Shown piece by piece: positions 26,223 to 34,878 of a stretch of DNA of 64,000 nucleotides. The position numbers were made by a program, and so were the translations under genes. Position 1 is the stretch's first letter. The number at the start of each line of letters is the position of its first letter. Under the pieces are notes generated by a model. The model was not told where the DNA came from, did no database searches, and worked only from the letters and a program-made list of their open reading frames with translations. The DNA comes from an uncultured Prevotella sp. (lineage in GTDB: Bacteria > Bacteroidota > Bacteroidia > Bacteroidales > Bacteroidaceae): positions 1 to 64,000 of the forward strand of contig CAMCBZ010000002.1 of assembly GCA_945873145.1 (NCBI GenBank), given 5' to 3'.

Positions 26223-26618
26223 CTATCCCTTGATGCCCAGCCATTGGCGGGCCTTGTCTGCCGCAGCGTCGGCGAAGGTGCAGTACTCCTTCCACTTCTC
26301 TGCATACTCCTCCGGGGAGGTCTGGTAGTGGCGCTGCAGTGCGAGTTCCTCGCTTAGCTCATACTTCGTGCGCATGATGGCGTTGGCCACGTCATGCAGG
26401 TTGGTGATGTCCGGGCACTCGCGAATATAGCCGCCGTCGTTCTCCTCGCCCTCGTACTGATAGGCCTTGAACGGTGCAGGTGCTTTCTCGGCTTCTTCCT
26501 GTTTCTCTGGCTGATAGTTCTCGATGACCGTCTCATTTGGATAGAGCATCACTCTACCCTCATCGTACTTCATAATTGTGCGCTGCTCTCTGTAAACAGC
26601 CTTGTGTAGTTCACTCAT
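26223..26618 (-). CDS. Phage protein of unknown function
   Basis: A 131-aa acidic protein. The middle (ITNLHDVANAIMRTKYELSEELALQRHY) looks helical. It follows the DGR genes and precedes a terminator. Tail fibre assembly proteins often lie here, but there is no sequence proof. No recognised domain. Confidence 0.5.
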   Translation of the reverse strand: MSELHKAVYREQRTIMKYDEGRVMLYPNETVIENYQPEKQEEAEKAPAPFKAYQYEGEENDGGYIRECPDITNLHDVANAIMRTKYELSEELALQRHYQTSPEEYAEKWKEYCTFADAAADKARQWLGIKG

Positions 26619-26629
26619 AGCTCTTGTAT

Positions 26630-27055
26630 TTATGTAAATTTAAAGAATGTCTGTCCGTTCTTACCCTGAAACTGCTGTACCACGGTAGGACTCGGCAGAT
26701 CCTCTTTCGAGAAGTCATTCAAAGCCTGGTCAATGAGAATCTTCGAGCCGGTGTAGCTGTAATATTCCGCATCGACGAGCGTGGGATTTCCCTGCGCGTC
26801 GCGCAGCTTCTCAAACTCATAGTGTTCATAGACTTCACCGCTCTCGCTGGTCCGCTCCTCGGTCTTGATAATCTTCTTGAAGCGGATGGCAAGCACCTTG
26901 CCAGGCTGCTGTTGCAGCACATCCCGAATCTGACCGTTGGAATCTTGTACCTTTACTGATACCTGCGTCTTCTCAATCTTCGAATCCTCGATGAGATAGT
27001 CAACGAGATAGATTTTCTTATTCCACGTATGTGGTTCACCCCCCCCCGTTAACAT
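26630..27055 (-). CDS. Unknown protein downstream of the DGR reverse transcriptase
   Basis: A 141-aa protein, mostly strand-rich, with no recognised domain. Its ATG lies inside the last codons of the RT gene, and its frame passes through the same run of nine G residues in which the RT frame ends (MLTGGGEP here, NVNGGG-stop in RT). It does not look like Avd, the four-helix accessory protein of DGRs. A +1/-1 slip on the G run would fuse it to the RT. Confidence 0.5.
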   Translation of the reverse strand: MLTGGGEPHTWNKKIYLVDYLIEDSKIEKTQVSVKVQDSNGQIRDVLQQQPGKVLAIRFKKIIKTEERTSESGEVYEHYEFEKLRDAQGNPTLVDAEYYSYTGSKILIDQALNDFSKEDLPSPTVVQQFQGKNGQTFFKFT

Positions 27056-28286
27056 TTAATAACATTTTGCAGATTGATGAGAATTTCACTTTCTGCGTTG
27101 ACACCATCCCCTGAAAAGGAGCCTTGATGCGACGTCGTTTGATAATCTTTCCTAAGCTATTTTCCATTCCTATACTTTTGAATAAATGAATACAGTCAGC
27201 ATGTTTTGCATAGCCGAAACGTGATGCTTGCGCCACGCGCACCTCCTCTTCCGACTTACCCTGTTTGAAAAGTCTGGCCACGTGCCGGCAGAGGTCTTGT
27301 TTATTGCGCTTACCCAGCATTACGCGGTCGTGATAGAAAACATACCCCACAATACGGACACCCGTCCATGTAGGCCGGACATTGTAGTCCTTGTTGACAA
27401 TGACGTGATAGTCCCTTGCCAGGATCATGATGGCAAGAACCTTCACAATGCCGAGCACGGCCTTGTCAGCGTGCCTGATAATGATGTTGTCAACGAATCG
27501 GGAATAATGCGGCAGACCGTCCTCGACGTACCTCCTGAATTTCTCAGCAAGAAAGGCAGGTCCCTTGCACAGGTCGGCATAATCCTCTGGCGTGGATGCC
27601 GTCACAATCCTCGCCTCGATGTACTTTCTCGTCCAAAGAGCCAGTTTGTCCTGATCCATGCCAATATCAAAGAACCGCATGGCAAGCCTGTCGAAGTCGG
27701 CAAGGTAGAGTTGTCCGAAAATCTGGCTTACCTTGATGCCCAGCGGTGCGCCGTGCATGTAACTATCAACAATCTTATAGAGAACTCTCTGTAGCCTTCC
27801 CGGTTTCACCTTCCGTGAAATCTGCCTTTTGAGGATAGCATGGTCCATGAGCGGGAAGTAATGGTGAGCGTCCATCGACAGATAATACATGCATTCTTGC
27901 TGCGTATTAGCAAAAAGTTCGTTGCGTATTGAGCGAAGCAAGGCTTTCTGTCCCATGTTCGGGCGGACGGCCGGCACCTGCCAGGCGATGTAGTCATACA
28001 GGCTTGTTTCGTAGGGCCGCACGGCGGCAGCTTCCAGCACATGGTCTTCGATGGGCGCCTTAGCAAGTTTGCGTGGCTTTCGCTCGAAGACCCTTTTTTC
28101 TATATACGGGGACGGTTGCCACGACTCATCATCCAACTCGTGCAGGACACGGTTAAGATTCTCTTCAAGGCATTTTTCATACCGCTTGATATTCTTGCGG
28201 TGGTTCTTGCCGTCGGAGAAGCTGTCCCATGCGCAGCGTACATTCGCAGGCGTAGCATCCGTTCCCAAGTCATGGATACGTCTCAT
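27036..28286 (-). CDS. DGR reverse transcriptase
   Basis: A 416-aa reverse transcriptase of the diversity-generating type. RT motif A is YLSMDAHHYFPLMDH near residue 136-150; motif B is APLGIKVSQIFGQLYL, with the SQ that marks DGR enzymes; motif C reads FVDN in place of the usual YxDD. In the family it copies the template RNA with errors at adenines, and the cDNA replaces the variable repeat. Directly upstream lie a coupled small gene (ATGA overlap) and the template repeat. The substitution in motif C is odd: the first Asp is kept, the second is Asn. Confidence 0.93.
   Translation of the reverse strand: MRRIHDLGTDATPANVRCAWDSFSDGKNHRKNIKRYEKCLEENLNRVLHELDDESWQPSPYIEKRVFERKPRKLAKAPIEDHVLEAAAVRPYETSLYDYIAWQVPAVRPNMGQKALLRSIRNELFANTQQECMYYLSMDAHHYFPLMDHAILKRQISRKVKPGRLQRVLYKIVDSYMHGAPLGIKVSQIFGQLYLADFDRLAMRFFDIGMDQDKLALWTRKYIEARIVTASTPEDYADLCKGPAFLAEKFRRYVEDGLPHYSRFVDNIIIRHADKAVLGIVKVLAIMILARDYHVIVNKDYNVRPTWTGVRIVGYVFYHDRVMLGKRNKQDLCRHVARLFKQGKSEEEVRVAQASRFGYAKHADCIHLFKSIGMENSLGKIIKRRRIKAPFQGMVSTQKVKFSSICKMLLNVNGGG
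27039..27047. repeat. Nine-base homopolymer at the RT stop
   Basis: A run of nine C on the + strand (G in the sense of the RT). It directly precedes the RT stop codon and lies within the first codons of the next gene. Length changes here would alter both C-terminus and downstream fusion. Confidence 0.85.
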
Positions 28287-28435
28287 GATGGGTTCTTTGG
28301 ATTGAATTGTAAGTTTGTCGGGATCTTGTGTCGGGGTCTATCGGTGCAGGAAGCACCTTGTGTTTGCTGTGCAGTCTGCAATACCTGCACGACGGGTATG
28401 ACGCTCACGCTATAGGCTACGAGTCTCGCCGCCAT
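28283..28435 (-). CDS. Small ORF coupled to the reverse transcriptase
   Basis: A 50-aa reading frame between the template repeat and the RT: MAARLVAYSVSVIPVVQVLQ, then polar residues. Its TGA overlaps the RT ATG (ATGA), a sign of coupled translation. Hydrophobic at the N-terminus; too short for Avd. It may be only a leader that brings ribosomes to the RT. No family recognised. Confidence 0.4.
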   Translation of the reverse strand: MAARLVAYSVSVIPVVQVLQTAQQTQGASCTDRPRHKIPTNLQFNPKNPS

Positions 28436-28492
28436 CTTTCTATGTGTTTTCCCAATGGGGAAGGCTCATTCCTCGTCTCGAAGTTATAAGTA

Positions 28493-28617
28493 TCGTTGAG
28501 GGCAGCCCCGTTGTTCACCCTGGCATTCCCGGGACCATTGTTGCCATTGAGACACCCAACGCCCGCATTGCCGCCATTGTTCGCAGAGCCGAGAGCAAAA
28601 AGGCCGCGAAGGCCGGA
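28493..28617 (-). repeat. DGR template repeat (TR)
   Basis: 125 bp that align without gaps to 28907-29031. Read leftward, the TR is dense in AAC and AAT codons, the usual design that lets adenine mutation reach many amino acids without stop codons. Of 16 differences from the variable repeat, 15 are at TR adenines and one at a cytosine. It lies 207 bp upstream of the RT. Confidence 0.95.
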
Positions 28618-28760
28618 GCTGAGGAAATCCGCCTGCAAGTGGAATTTCCGACTTGCGTTTGCAAAATTACAACTTTTCCGTGAAACAGCATGTCAAAGAA
28701 CGATTTTATTTTATCTGTTGTTGCAAATAATATAGTTAACGAAAAGTAAAGATACCCCTT

Positions 28761-28816
28761 GCGGCTTCGCCGCCACTCGTTCCTCGTGGCGGAGCCGTGC
28801 CCTTTGGGGGCACGGC
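28761..28816. other. Cluster of GC-rich hairpins between TR and VR
   Basis: Three adjacent stems: GCGGC-ttc-GCCGC (28761-28773), CCGCCAC with GTGGCGG (28770-28776, 28786-28792), and a perfect 9-bp stem with a 5-nt loop (28794-28802 with 28808-28816). They lie just after the target gene stop. In known DGRs a hairpin or cruciform 3' of the variable repeat helps target recognition, so this cluster is the candidate; it may also terminate transcription. Confidence 0.55.
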
Positions 28817-28863
28817 TGGTGTGCTTTGTTTCCTTTCGTCCGCAGCTGTCCGCTGTGGTCCGC

Positions 28864-30267
28864 TTACGCTTGCCAAAAAGGCTCCGTGTCCCAGTCCTCA
28901 GCTGCTTCGCAGAGGGCAGCCCCGCCGACCACCCAGGCATACCCGGGACCATGGTGGCCATTGAGACACCCAACGCCCGCAAAGCCACCAGCGTCCGCAG
29001 AGCCGAGAGCAAAAAGGCCGCGAAGGCCGGAGGTAAGGCCGTTATGATAGAATCCGTCAGCGAAGAAAGTCGATTCACTTCCGCCGAACAGCGTCGGGAA
29101 CATCAGCAGCTTAGCCTGACTCATCCGTTTCCCGAAATACCAGCCTTCATCCATTGCCGGTATTGTTCCTATCTGCCTCATGCCCGACGTGGTATCGGTA
29201 ACGACTGGTGTCTTATCCCAGATGCGTTGTGCGAAGACGTTGATAGTCTTGTCGGCGTTGTATGTGATGTTGCAGCCGTGCAACATTATCCAGAGGTAAC
29301 GATAAAAGTTCTTCAGTCCGTAGAAGCACGGGATATTCTTAATAGTGAGTTTCACCGTGCTGCCATCCTTGACATCGTAGCTGAATACGCCTGTGGCATC
29401 GCCCTTATCGGCAAGAGCATCGATGTCAAGCGTAGCATATTGATTACCGAACGATGTATTCACATTATCTACGCCCATTCCAAGACCGCCCTGACGCAGT
29501 CCGTCTTTTGTCAGTGTGGCATTATATGGAGCCTGGATGTTACGGTTATGGAAGATGATACGGCAGAGCATGCCGATGACATAGATAACCGGGAACATCG
29601 ACGCTCCCCACCTGTCACCATTCTTCTCAGCGTATTTCTGCAAGTTGTTCTCTGGTACATTGACGACTGGCTTGCCAAGTAGCGTATTCCAAGCAGCATC
29701 GTTGTCAGCCACATTGTTACCGCCGCGGTACTGTGCAGTTCGGTTGCAGTAACTCACGAGGATGTTGTTCGTGCGGTCGAGGGCGGACGCTCCGGAACAG
29801 GCGATACTAAAGACAGGTATCTTATAGTTCCATCGTCCTGACATCGGAGCCATAGAAACCGCCTCGTAGTCAAACACATCATCTTCCCACTGTGCATAAT
29901 AGAACGGGATTCCCGTTCCCCACTGGTAGTGCCCCATAGAGCCATCAAGCTTCGCCGCGCCACCGTTGGCGAACTTGAAGTGCGTGTCGGAGGCGAGCTT
30001 ACGCCGCGAGTGGTCGTTCTGTACCAGATAGCCGCCAAGGCCTAAGATGCTTGGCAGCTGCGCCAGCATCTGCAGGTCACCTATCGGCTCACCCTCCGGC
30101 GAAGAGCTGTCCTTGCGCCACCGGCATCCGCAATAAGGTATCTTACTCTGTACAGCAGAGATGCGGACATATCCCGTCTTCTGTGCTGCCGGGTCATAGC
30201 CCATCATTCGGATATTCGCATTGATATTGGCGAATTCCTCAATCTCGTTAATTTTCGTTGCGTCCAT
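28864..30267 (-). CDS. DGR-diversified tail fibre / receptor-binding protein
   Basis: A 467-aa protein whose C-terminus contains the variable repeat. The last 60 residues carry FALGSADAGGFAGVGCLNG and further Gly/Trp-rich sequence, matching the C-type-lectin-like fold of DGR target proteins. Ten codons differ from the template: N to D, A, F, H, H, Y, V, G and C, and R to W. The N-terminal part presumably attaches to the tail. It follows two fibre genes, so it should act at the tail tip in host recognition. The 15 or so residues after the variable repeat are not from the template. Confidence 0.9.
   Translation of the reverse strand: MDATKINEIEEFANINANIRMMGYDPAAQKTGYVRISAVQSKIPYCGCRWRKDSSSPEGEPIGDLQMLAQLPSILGLGGYLVQNDHSRRKLASDTHFKFANGGAAKLDGSMGHYQWGTGIPFYYAQWEDDVFDYEAVSMAPMSGRWNYKIPVFSIACSGASALDRTNNILVSYCNRTAQYRGGNNVADNDAAWNTLLGKPVVNVPENNLQKYAEKNGDRWGASMFPVIYVIGMLCRIIFHNRNIQAPYNATLTKDGLRQGGLGMGVDNVNTSFGNQYATLDIDALADKGDATGVFSYDVKDGSTVKLTIKNIPCFYGLKNFYRYLWIMLHGCNITYNADKTINVFAQRIWDKTPVVTDTTSGMRQIGTIPAMDEGWYFGKRMSQAKLLMFPTLFGGSESTFFADGFYHNGLTSGLRGLFALGSADAGGFAGVGCLNGHHGPGYAWVVGGAALCEAAEDWDTEPFWQA
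28907..29031 (-). repeat. DGR variable repeat (VR)
   Basis: 125 bp at the 3' end of the target gene, ungapped match to the TR at 28493-28617. Substitutions cluster at codon positions 1 and 2 of former AAC/AAT codons. A stretch of GC-rich identity (GGGGCTGCCCTC in the sense strand) near the 3' end could serve as the initiation site. Confidence 0.95.
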
Positions 30268-30277
30268 AATCTATTTT

Positions 30278-32440
30278 TTATCCACAATAAAACAAAATCC
30301 AATAAGTTCCCATCTTGGCGAACTGAGCACTCGCACTACCTAACTTGTAAGTCCTGTTTGTTTCCAACGTATTTCTGTTTGCATCCATGAAACGGTCTAT
30401 GACTACCGTTCCACCATGGACATACACTATGTCACCATCTTTCTCTATCATGGCAGACTGCAGTTTCAAAGTGCCGACTACGTTATACATGGAATAGGCA
30501 CCGGTGTGAGTGTACGTCTCTCCTTCAGTGATGAACTTACATTTTAACTGAATCTTGCCTATTCTGGCATGATCAGTCTCAATTATATTAGTTGCTATAT
30601 AAGCTGTACCGAGACCGGTACTGCTTATTGTCGTCGAATAGTCGTCTCGATTTCCCTTTATAACGATATAACCTCCCGGAGCCTGCTGCAGACCATGCCC
30701 GACATCTATATACTGTGTCAGACATTTTATATCAATGTACTTTCCAAGTTTCAGATGCCCCGCACCATCTTCTTCACTATATCCCATTGATATCTGTTTA
30801 TCACCTTCTCCGGAGGAGAACGAGCCTGTTGCCTTTATGTCCTTGAAACTGCCTCCTATAGCCTGCATATCCACGGCTCTTATAAGTCCGGTCAGGAAGT
30901 TGATAAGAAGGTTAGGAACGAATGCACCTCCCTCAGGATTGCTCGCATCAAAGCCTTTGTATGCAGTATCTTTGTCAGTGCTATTTCCGTCCACGGCAGT
31001 ACCGTCTTTCTTCTTCCCGTACTGCGACAGCATATAGTCGCCGCAGAACACTGCCGATGCTATCTTGCCGAAGTCCACCATCAGCAGCTGAGCAAGCATC
31101 AACGGGACTTTCTGTTGCTGCTTCCAAGAGGTATTGGTGCTTGACGGCTCATTGTTAAGCAGTGTTCCCTCTTTTGCCGGATAGTAGAAGAACTGGTCGC
31201 TGCCATGGCTCACGAGCGGCACTACCTGTGCCGTCCTGACGTATGACACACCCGTTTGCCACTCACCGGCGTAATACATCATAGGCCCGACACCTCCTGT
31301 CTGTCCTTGCGGGCCTTTCTCACCCGTCAGCCTTACGTAGGTCGCATTGCCGTCTTTTTTGTTCGCATCACTGTATTTCTGTACCTGCATCCATAAGTAC
31401 GGATATGATGTCGTGGTCGGCATGGGCGCGTCCTCCCAGTTGCTGCGTCCGAGCGGTGACGGTGCCGTCTCCGAAGAGGATGTGGTAAGTGCCGAGGAGA
31501 TATTAAAGCGGTAGTCAGTCCATGACCCACCATCGCCTTTCTCGCCCACGATTCTCACTGCTGCGCCCCAGGTCTTTCCACCGTCCTCACTGGTGCGCAT
31601 CCATATGTCGCCGGTGGCGAATGGTGAATGCCAGTTCGTATTGCCGTCCAGCGAGTATTGTGCCGTCACCGTTTTTCCATCTTCACCGGTAAGACGAACA
31701 TACGTATATTCATGACCATACAAGACAGCTGTTCCTGCAGGCAGATTCTTGCGCTGCATGCGCATCCATACGTATGGATAAGAGGTATCCGGTACCTGTG
31801 GAGCATCCGTCCAGGCTGTACTTTTCAGATTCCCCGGCGCAGTATAAGCGTCTTTGTTAGTCTTGTCTTTGCTCAGGTTGAAGGTATAGTCGGTATATTC
31901 ACCGTCTTGGCCATTCTCTCCCACAATACGGAACCAACTGCCGTAACTGGTATCAGCACTCGACTTAGTTCGCATCCACTTATCTCCTGACATATAAGTG
32001 TTATGTACATTCGTCTCGTCTGGGGTGGGTTTTGCTCCGATATTTACTGTCATTTTACTCGGGCAGTATTGGGCCAATATGCTCGTACCGTTCTGCCCGT
32101 TCACGACGGGGGAGATGGACACCTCGTCGAGAGGATCTGCATGAGTGCTGTCCTTTAGCAAAAAGGTCTTCGACGTCGTTGCGCCCTTGGCAATCGTCAC
32201 CGTAAGCGGATTGCTGACATATCTATTTGTTCCGTCCGTGAAGTACAGCGAGGATGAGAGTGCGGCTTTCTCACGCTTGCTGCCCGTTATCTTCATGGCA
32301 GTAAGCGTGATCATAGCGGCGTTGTCCGTTACATTGGGTGTGGCATTCGAGCAGACGATGCGGTACATCACCGCGTCGCTGCCCGGATTGCCATCCTTGG
32401 GTGCTGGGAAGAGCTTGTCAAGAGCTGATATACTTTTCAT
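30278..32440 (-). CDS. Tail fibre protein with duplicated module
   Basis: A 720-aa fibre-like protein. Two similar modules of about 95 residues are visible in the middle: one around TDYTFNLS, SYPYVWMRMQ and YTYVRLTGEDG, the next around TDYRFNIS, SYPYLWMQVQ and TYVRLTGEKG. After them comes a short collagen-like Gly-Pro-Gln segment (GEKGPQGQTGGVGP), then a strand-rich C-terminus. It overlaps the previous gene by 4 nt and precedes the DGR target by 10 nt, so the products probably form one tail-tip structure. Confidence 0.7.
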   Translation of the reverse strand: MKSISALDKLFPAPKDGNPGSDAVMYRIVCSNATPNVTDNAAMITLTAMKITGSKREKAALSSSLYFTDGTNRYVSNPLTVTIAKGATTSKTFLLKDSTHADPLDEVSISPVVNGQNGTSILAQYCPSKMTVNIGAKPTPDETNVHNTYMSGDKWMRTKSSADTSYGSWFRIVGENGQDGEYTDYTFNLSKDKTNKDAYTAPGNLKSTAWTDAPQVPDTSYPYVWMRMQRKNLPAGTAVLYGHEYTYVRLTGEDGKTVTAQYSLDGNTNWHSPFATGDIWMRTSEDGGKTWGAAVRIVGEKGDGGSWTDYRFNISSALTTSSSETAPSPLGRSNWEDAPMPTTTSYPYLWMQVQKYSDANKKDGNATYVRLTGEKGPQGQTGGVGPMMYYAGEWQTGVSYVRTAQVVPLVSHGSDQFFYYPAKEGTLLNNEPSSTNTSWKQQQKVPLMLAQLLMVDFGKIASAVFCGDYMLSQYGKKKDGTAVDGNSTDKDTAYKGFDASNPEGGAFVPNLLINFLTGLIRAVDMQAIGGSFKDIKATGSFSSGEGDKQISMGYSEEDGAGHLKLGKYIDIKCLTQYIDVGHGLQQAPGGYIVIKGNRDDYSTTISSTGLGTAYIATNIIETDHARIGKIQLKCKFITEGETYTHTGAYSMYNVVGTLKLQSAMIEKDGDIVYVHGGTVVIDRFMDANRNTLETNRTYKLGSASAQFAKMGTYWILFYCG

Positions 32441-33486
32441 GATTTCCTTGCCTCTATACGTACGGCGATGCCGTTATGCTTGGTGATATTGTCGTAAGTC
32501 AGCGTCTTCTCCGTCACGTCGGTAACGGTGTTGCCGTCGTTGTCGGTAAACGAGAAGATGAATGTCCAGCCTGTTGACAGCTCGCCTGTCGAGCGCTCAT
32601 AGACCTTTGGGTTGTAGGTAACCGTCTGGCCGACATTCACGCCCTGCGTGGGGATGCTGCGGCCGATGTCGATATAGAACGGATCGTGGATGTCGGTAGC
32701 CTCGGCAGTGCCGACATAAGTCTGGCTGTTGTATTTCGCCAGGCACCGGAACAGCTCCGACCCCTCCACACCGGCATTGTAGAGCTTCAGCGTCTGACCG
32801 TTCACCTCCTGCATGTTGGCGATGGTTGTCATGTCCTTCCACACACCGCTCTCGTTGCGCTGCCACTGATACTGCGCCCCATCGACATTGATACCGGCAC
32901 GCTGCAGGTTGGCCGTGAACTGTACCCAGTCGTTATCGTTCGACAAGACATTGTCGCCGCTGCCATCCGCGCCCACGCAGTTCACCAGCACCTTGAAGCT
33001 GTCGCCGGCCGATGCCATGATGGGTAATGGCTGCGAGCATATCACTTTCATGTCCCTGTAAGAGCTCTGATAGTAGATGGTCTTGTCGCTCTTGTACTTG
33101 TCCGCAAGGTTGCCCTTGATCTTTAGGGCAGGGAATGTCTTACCGTTTGCCGTGACCGTTGCCAGCTCGAAGTAGTCTTTCCAAATCTCCTTCACCTTAC
33201 CGTCCTGCAGGATGCCGCCCTCATCGGTTACATTGCCGATGTAAAACTGTTGTCCTGCTTCCTCAGGCACCACGACCTCGCCCCTCTTCGTAGAATATGG
33301 CTTTGGATACACCAGCGCTGGATGCTTGGTGAAGTCCGTGGCCACTACCTTTCCCGTCGAGGGATTGTAATACTGCTGGAAGCCTTGGTCGGTCTCGCCG
33401 TTGACCCACACGATGGCCATGCCCGGGATGAGCGTGTCTCCGTCGTCAAATCCATAGATATGGTCGATTGCTGATAAAGTATTCAT
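32437..33486 (-). CDS. Tail fibre-associated protein with Ig-like region
   Basis: A 349-aa strand-rich protein. Residues about 190-270 (YQWQRNESGVWKDM, LFRCLAKYNSQTYVG) look like an Ig-type beta sandwich, common on phage structural proteins that bind cell-surface sugars. The remainder has no recognised domain. Same operon as the fibre genes on both sides, 4-nt overlap downstream. Confidence 0.55.
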   Translation of the reverse strand: MNTLSAIDHIYGFDDGDTLIPGMAIVWVNGETDQGFQQYYNPSTGKVVATDFTKHPALVYPKPYSTKRGEVVVPEEAGQQFYIGNVTDEGGILQDGKVKEIWKDYFELATVTANGKTFPALKIKGNLADKYKSDKTIYYQSSYRDMKVICSQPLPIMASAGDSFKVLVNCVGADGSGDNVLSNDNDWVQFTANLQRAGINVDGAQYQWQRNESGVWKDMTTIANMQEVNGQTLKLYNAGVEGSELFRCLAKYNSQTYVGTAEATDIHDPFYIDIGRSIPTQGVNVGQTVTYNPKVYERSTGELSTGWTFIFSFTDNDGNTVTDVTEKTLTYDNITKHNGIAVRIEARKS

Positions 33487-33498
33487 ATTCTTCTGTCT

Positions 33499-33699
33499 TT
33501 ACTTGTTCGTTATCTCCTTGATGATGTTCTTTGCATCCCACGCGCTGATATACCGTGCGCCAAGCTGCTTGGCCTCTTTCAGGCCAAACACCTCCAGGTC
33601 GGATGAGTTTACCACGTAACCGTGCTTTTCGTCGCCTGTACGAAAGTCGGTCAGGCAGAGCTTTCTGGCCAGACTGGCCGGAATGATATAGTAGTCCAT
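33499..33699 (-). CDS. Small phage protein of the fibre operon
   Basis: A 66-aa protein between two larger fibre genes with gaps of 12 nt. It has no membrane segment or known motif. Family not recognised. Confidence 0.5.
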   Translation of the reverse strand: MDYYIIPASLARKLCLTDFRTGDEKHGYVVNSSDLEVFGLKEAKQLGARYISAWDAKNIIKEITNK

Positions 33700-33711
33700 A
33701 CGCTTTTGATT

Positions 33712-34866
33712 TTATTCGGTTTCTATCTCTGATGTCGGGAACCTGCCCACGATGGGTTTCCCCTCCGTGTCCGCAAGGATGGTGCCGTCGTGCAGTACTA
33801 TCGGCTTGTATGCGCTCAGCTCGCGGCATACGCCGCCAAGCTGATGCTCGCCGGTGAGCAGCTCGCGCTGAACGACAAACTCCGTTCCGTTGCCCAGGCT
33901 CTTCCATTCTGCCTTATCGTTCTCGCGGTAAAACATCTGGATGTCGAAGTACTTCTGCGGGTCCTTGATGTCGCCCTGACGGTTCGTCACCTTCGCCACG
34001 GCCTTGGTCTGTCGTGTGGTTGTGTAGAGGAATTTGGCATAGGCAAACTCATAGGTGTCTTCCCACTGGCCATACCAGCGGCGAAGCAGCGTCGAAGCTC
34101 CTTGCTGCTGTGTCGGGTCGCTCTTCGGCCATGCCAGCACGCGCAGCACCGTGTGTTGGATAAAGTCCACATCGACGGTGATCTGTGAGCTGTCCTTGCC
34201 GCTGACATACCACAGGTCTGAGGCTGTATCGATGTCTCTCCAGCTCTTATTGCTGGTCTCGAAGGTCTGCCACTTATACCCTGCATGATCCTTATTGAGG
34301 GGCACGCCGCCGTTCATCAGCGCGGCCTCGATGGGAAACTTGCCGTAGTTTTTAAACGGTGAGAAGTTCATTTTCGACGGGAAACGCAACTCCAGACTGA
34401 TGTTTGTCTCGGTTTCATCCACCGTTGTCAGGTCTTTGTGCCAGTTGAACTCCGAGGTCTCCCGTCGCGCAGCATTGTAGAATTCTCCGTGGAAGTCCAC
34501 CGACAGCAGCTGTACCGTGCTCACATTGCGGCGGATGGTCAGGGCGTTCACCGTATCGACATAGTAGTCGCCCGTCGTCGCACTCGTTCCCCTGGTCAGC
34601 GCCACGACATTCTTTCCGTCAATGAGGCGCAGCGTCCAGACGACATTTTTCATGGCCGACGCATAGTCGCCGGTAGGGATGTTGCCCTCCGGATCCTTGA
34701 CGATCAGCTTTGGCTTCAGCTGATAAGGCGTGAGTGTTCTGTCGGGAACGAATGTACCCAACACTATATTGTATTTCTGTTGTTTGCTGCCGCCAAGCTC
34801 CAGCATGGAGAAGGCAAAGCTCAGCGACGGGTGAAGTAACCGTCCGCCTGTAACCTTCATCTTCAT
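33712..34866 (-). CDS. Phage tail/fibre structural protein
   Basis: A 384-aa strand-rich protein with many Thr, Asp and aromatic residues and no enzymatic motif. It is the second gene of the leftward fibre operon (12-nt gap to the previous gene), likely part of the baseplate or fibre stem. Assignment is by context. Confidence 0.5.
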   Translation of the reverse strand: MKMKVTGGRLLHPSLSFAFSMLELGGSKQQKYNIVLGTFVPDRTLTPYQLKPKLIVKDPEGNIPTGDYASAMKNVVWTLRLIDGKNVVALTRGTSATTGDYYVDTVNALTIRRNVSTVQLLSVDFHGEFYNAARRETSEFNWHKDLTTVDETETNISLELRFPSKMNFSPFKNYGKFPIEAALMNGGVPLNKDHAGYKWQTFETSNKSWRDIDTASDLWYVSGKDSSQITVDVDFIQHTVLRVLAWPKSDPTQQQGASTLLRRWYGQWEDTYEFAYAKFLYTTTRQTKAVAKVTNRQGDIKDPQKYFDIQMFYRENDKAEWKSLGNGTEFVVQRELLTGEHQLGGVCRELSAYKPIVLHDGTILADTEGKPIVGRFPTSEIETE

Positions 34867-34878
34867 ATCCTGTTCTCT

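Noticed and set aside
26630..27055. 141-aa protein as DGR accessory protein Avd
   Set aside because: Avd is a helical bundle with a basic surface; this sequence is strand-rich and acidic, with no resemblance.
28417..28638. 73-aa Asn-rich frame across the template repeat
   Set aside because: It is the TR read as protein. Asn richness follows from AAC/AAT codons, and there is no sign it is translated on its own.
28515..29078. 187-aa frame running through both repeats
   Set aside because: Shadow frame; the repeated peptide in it simply mirrors TR and VR in another frame.
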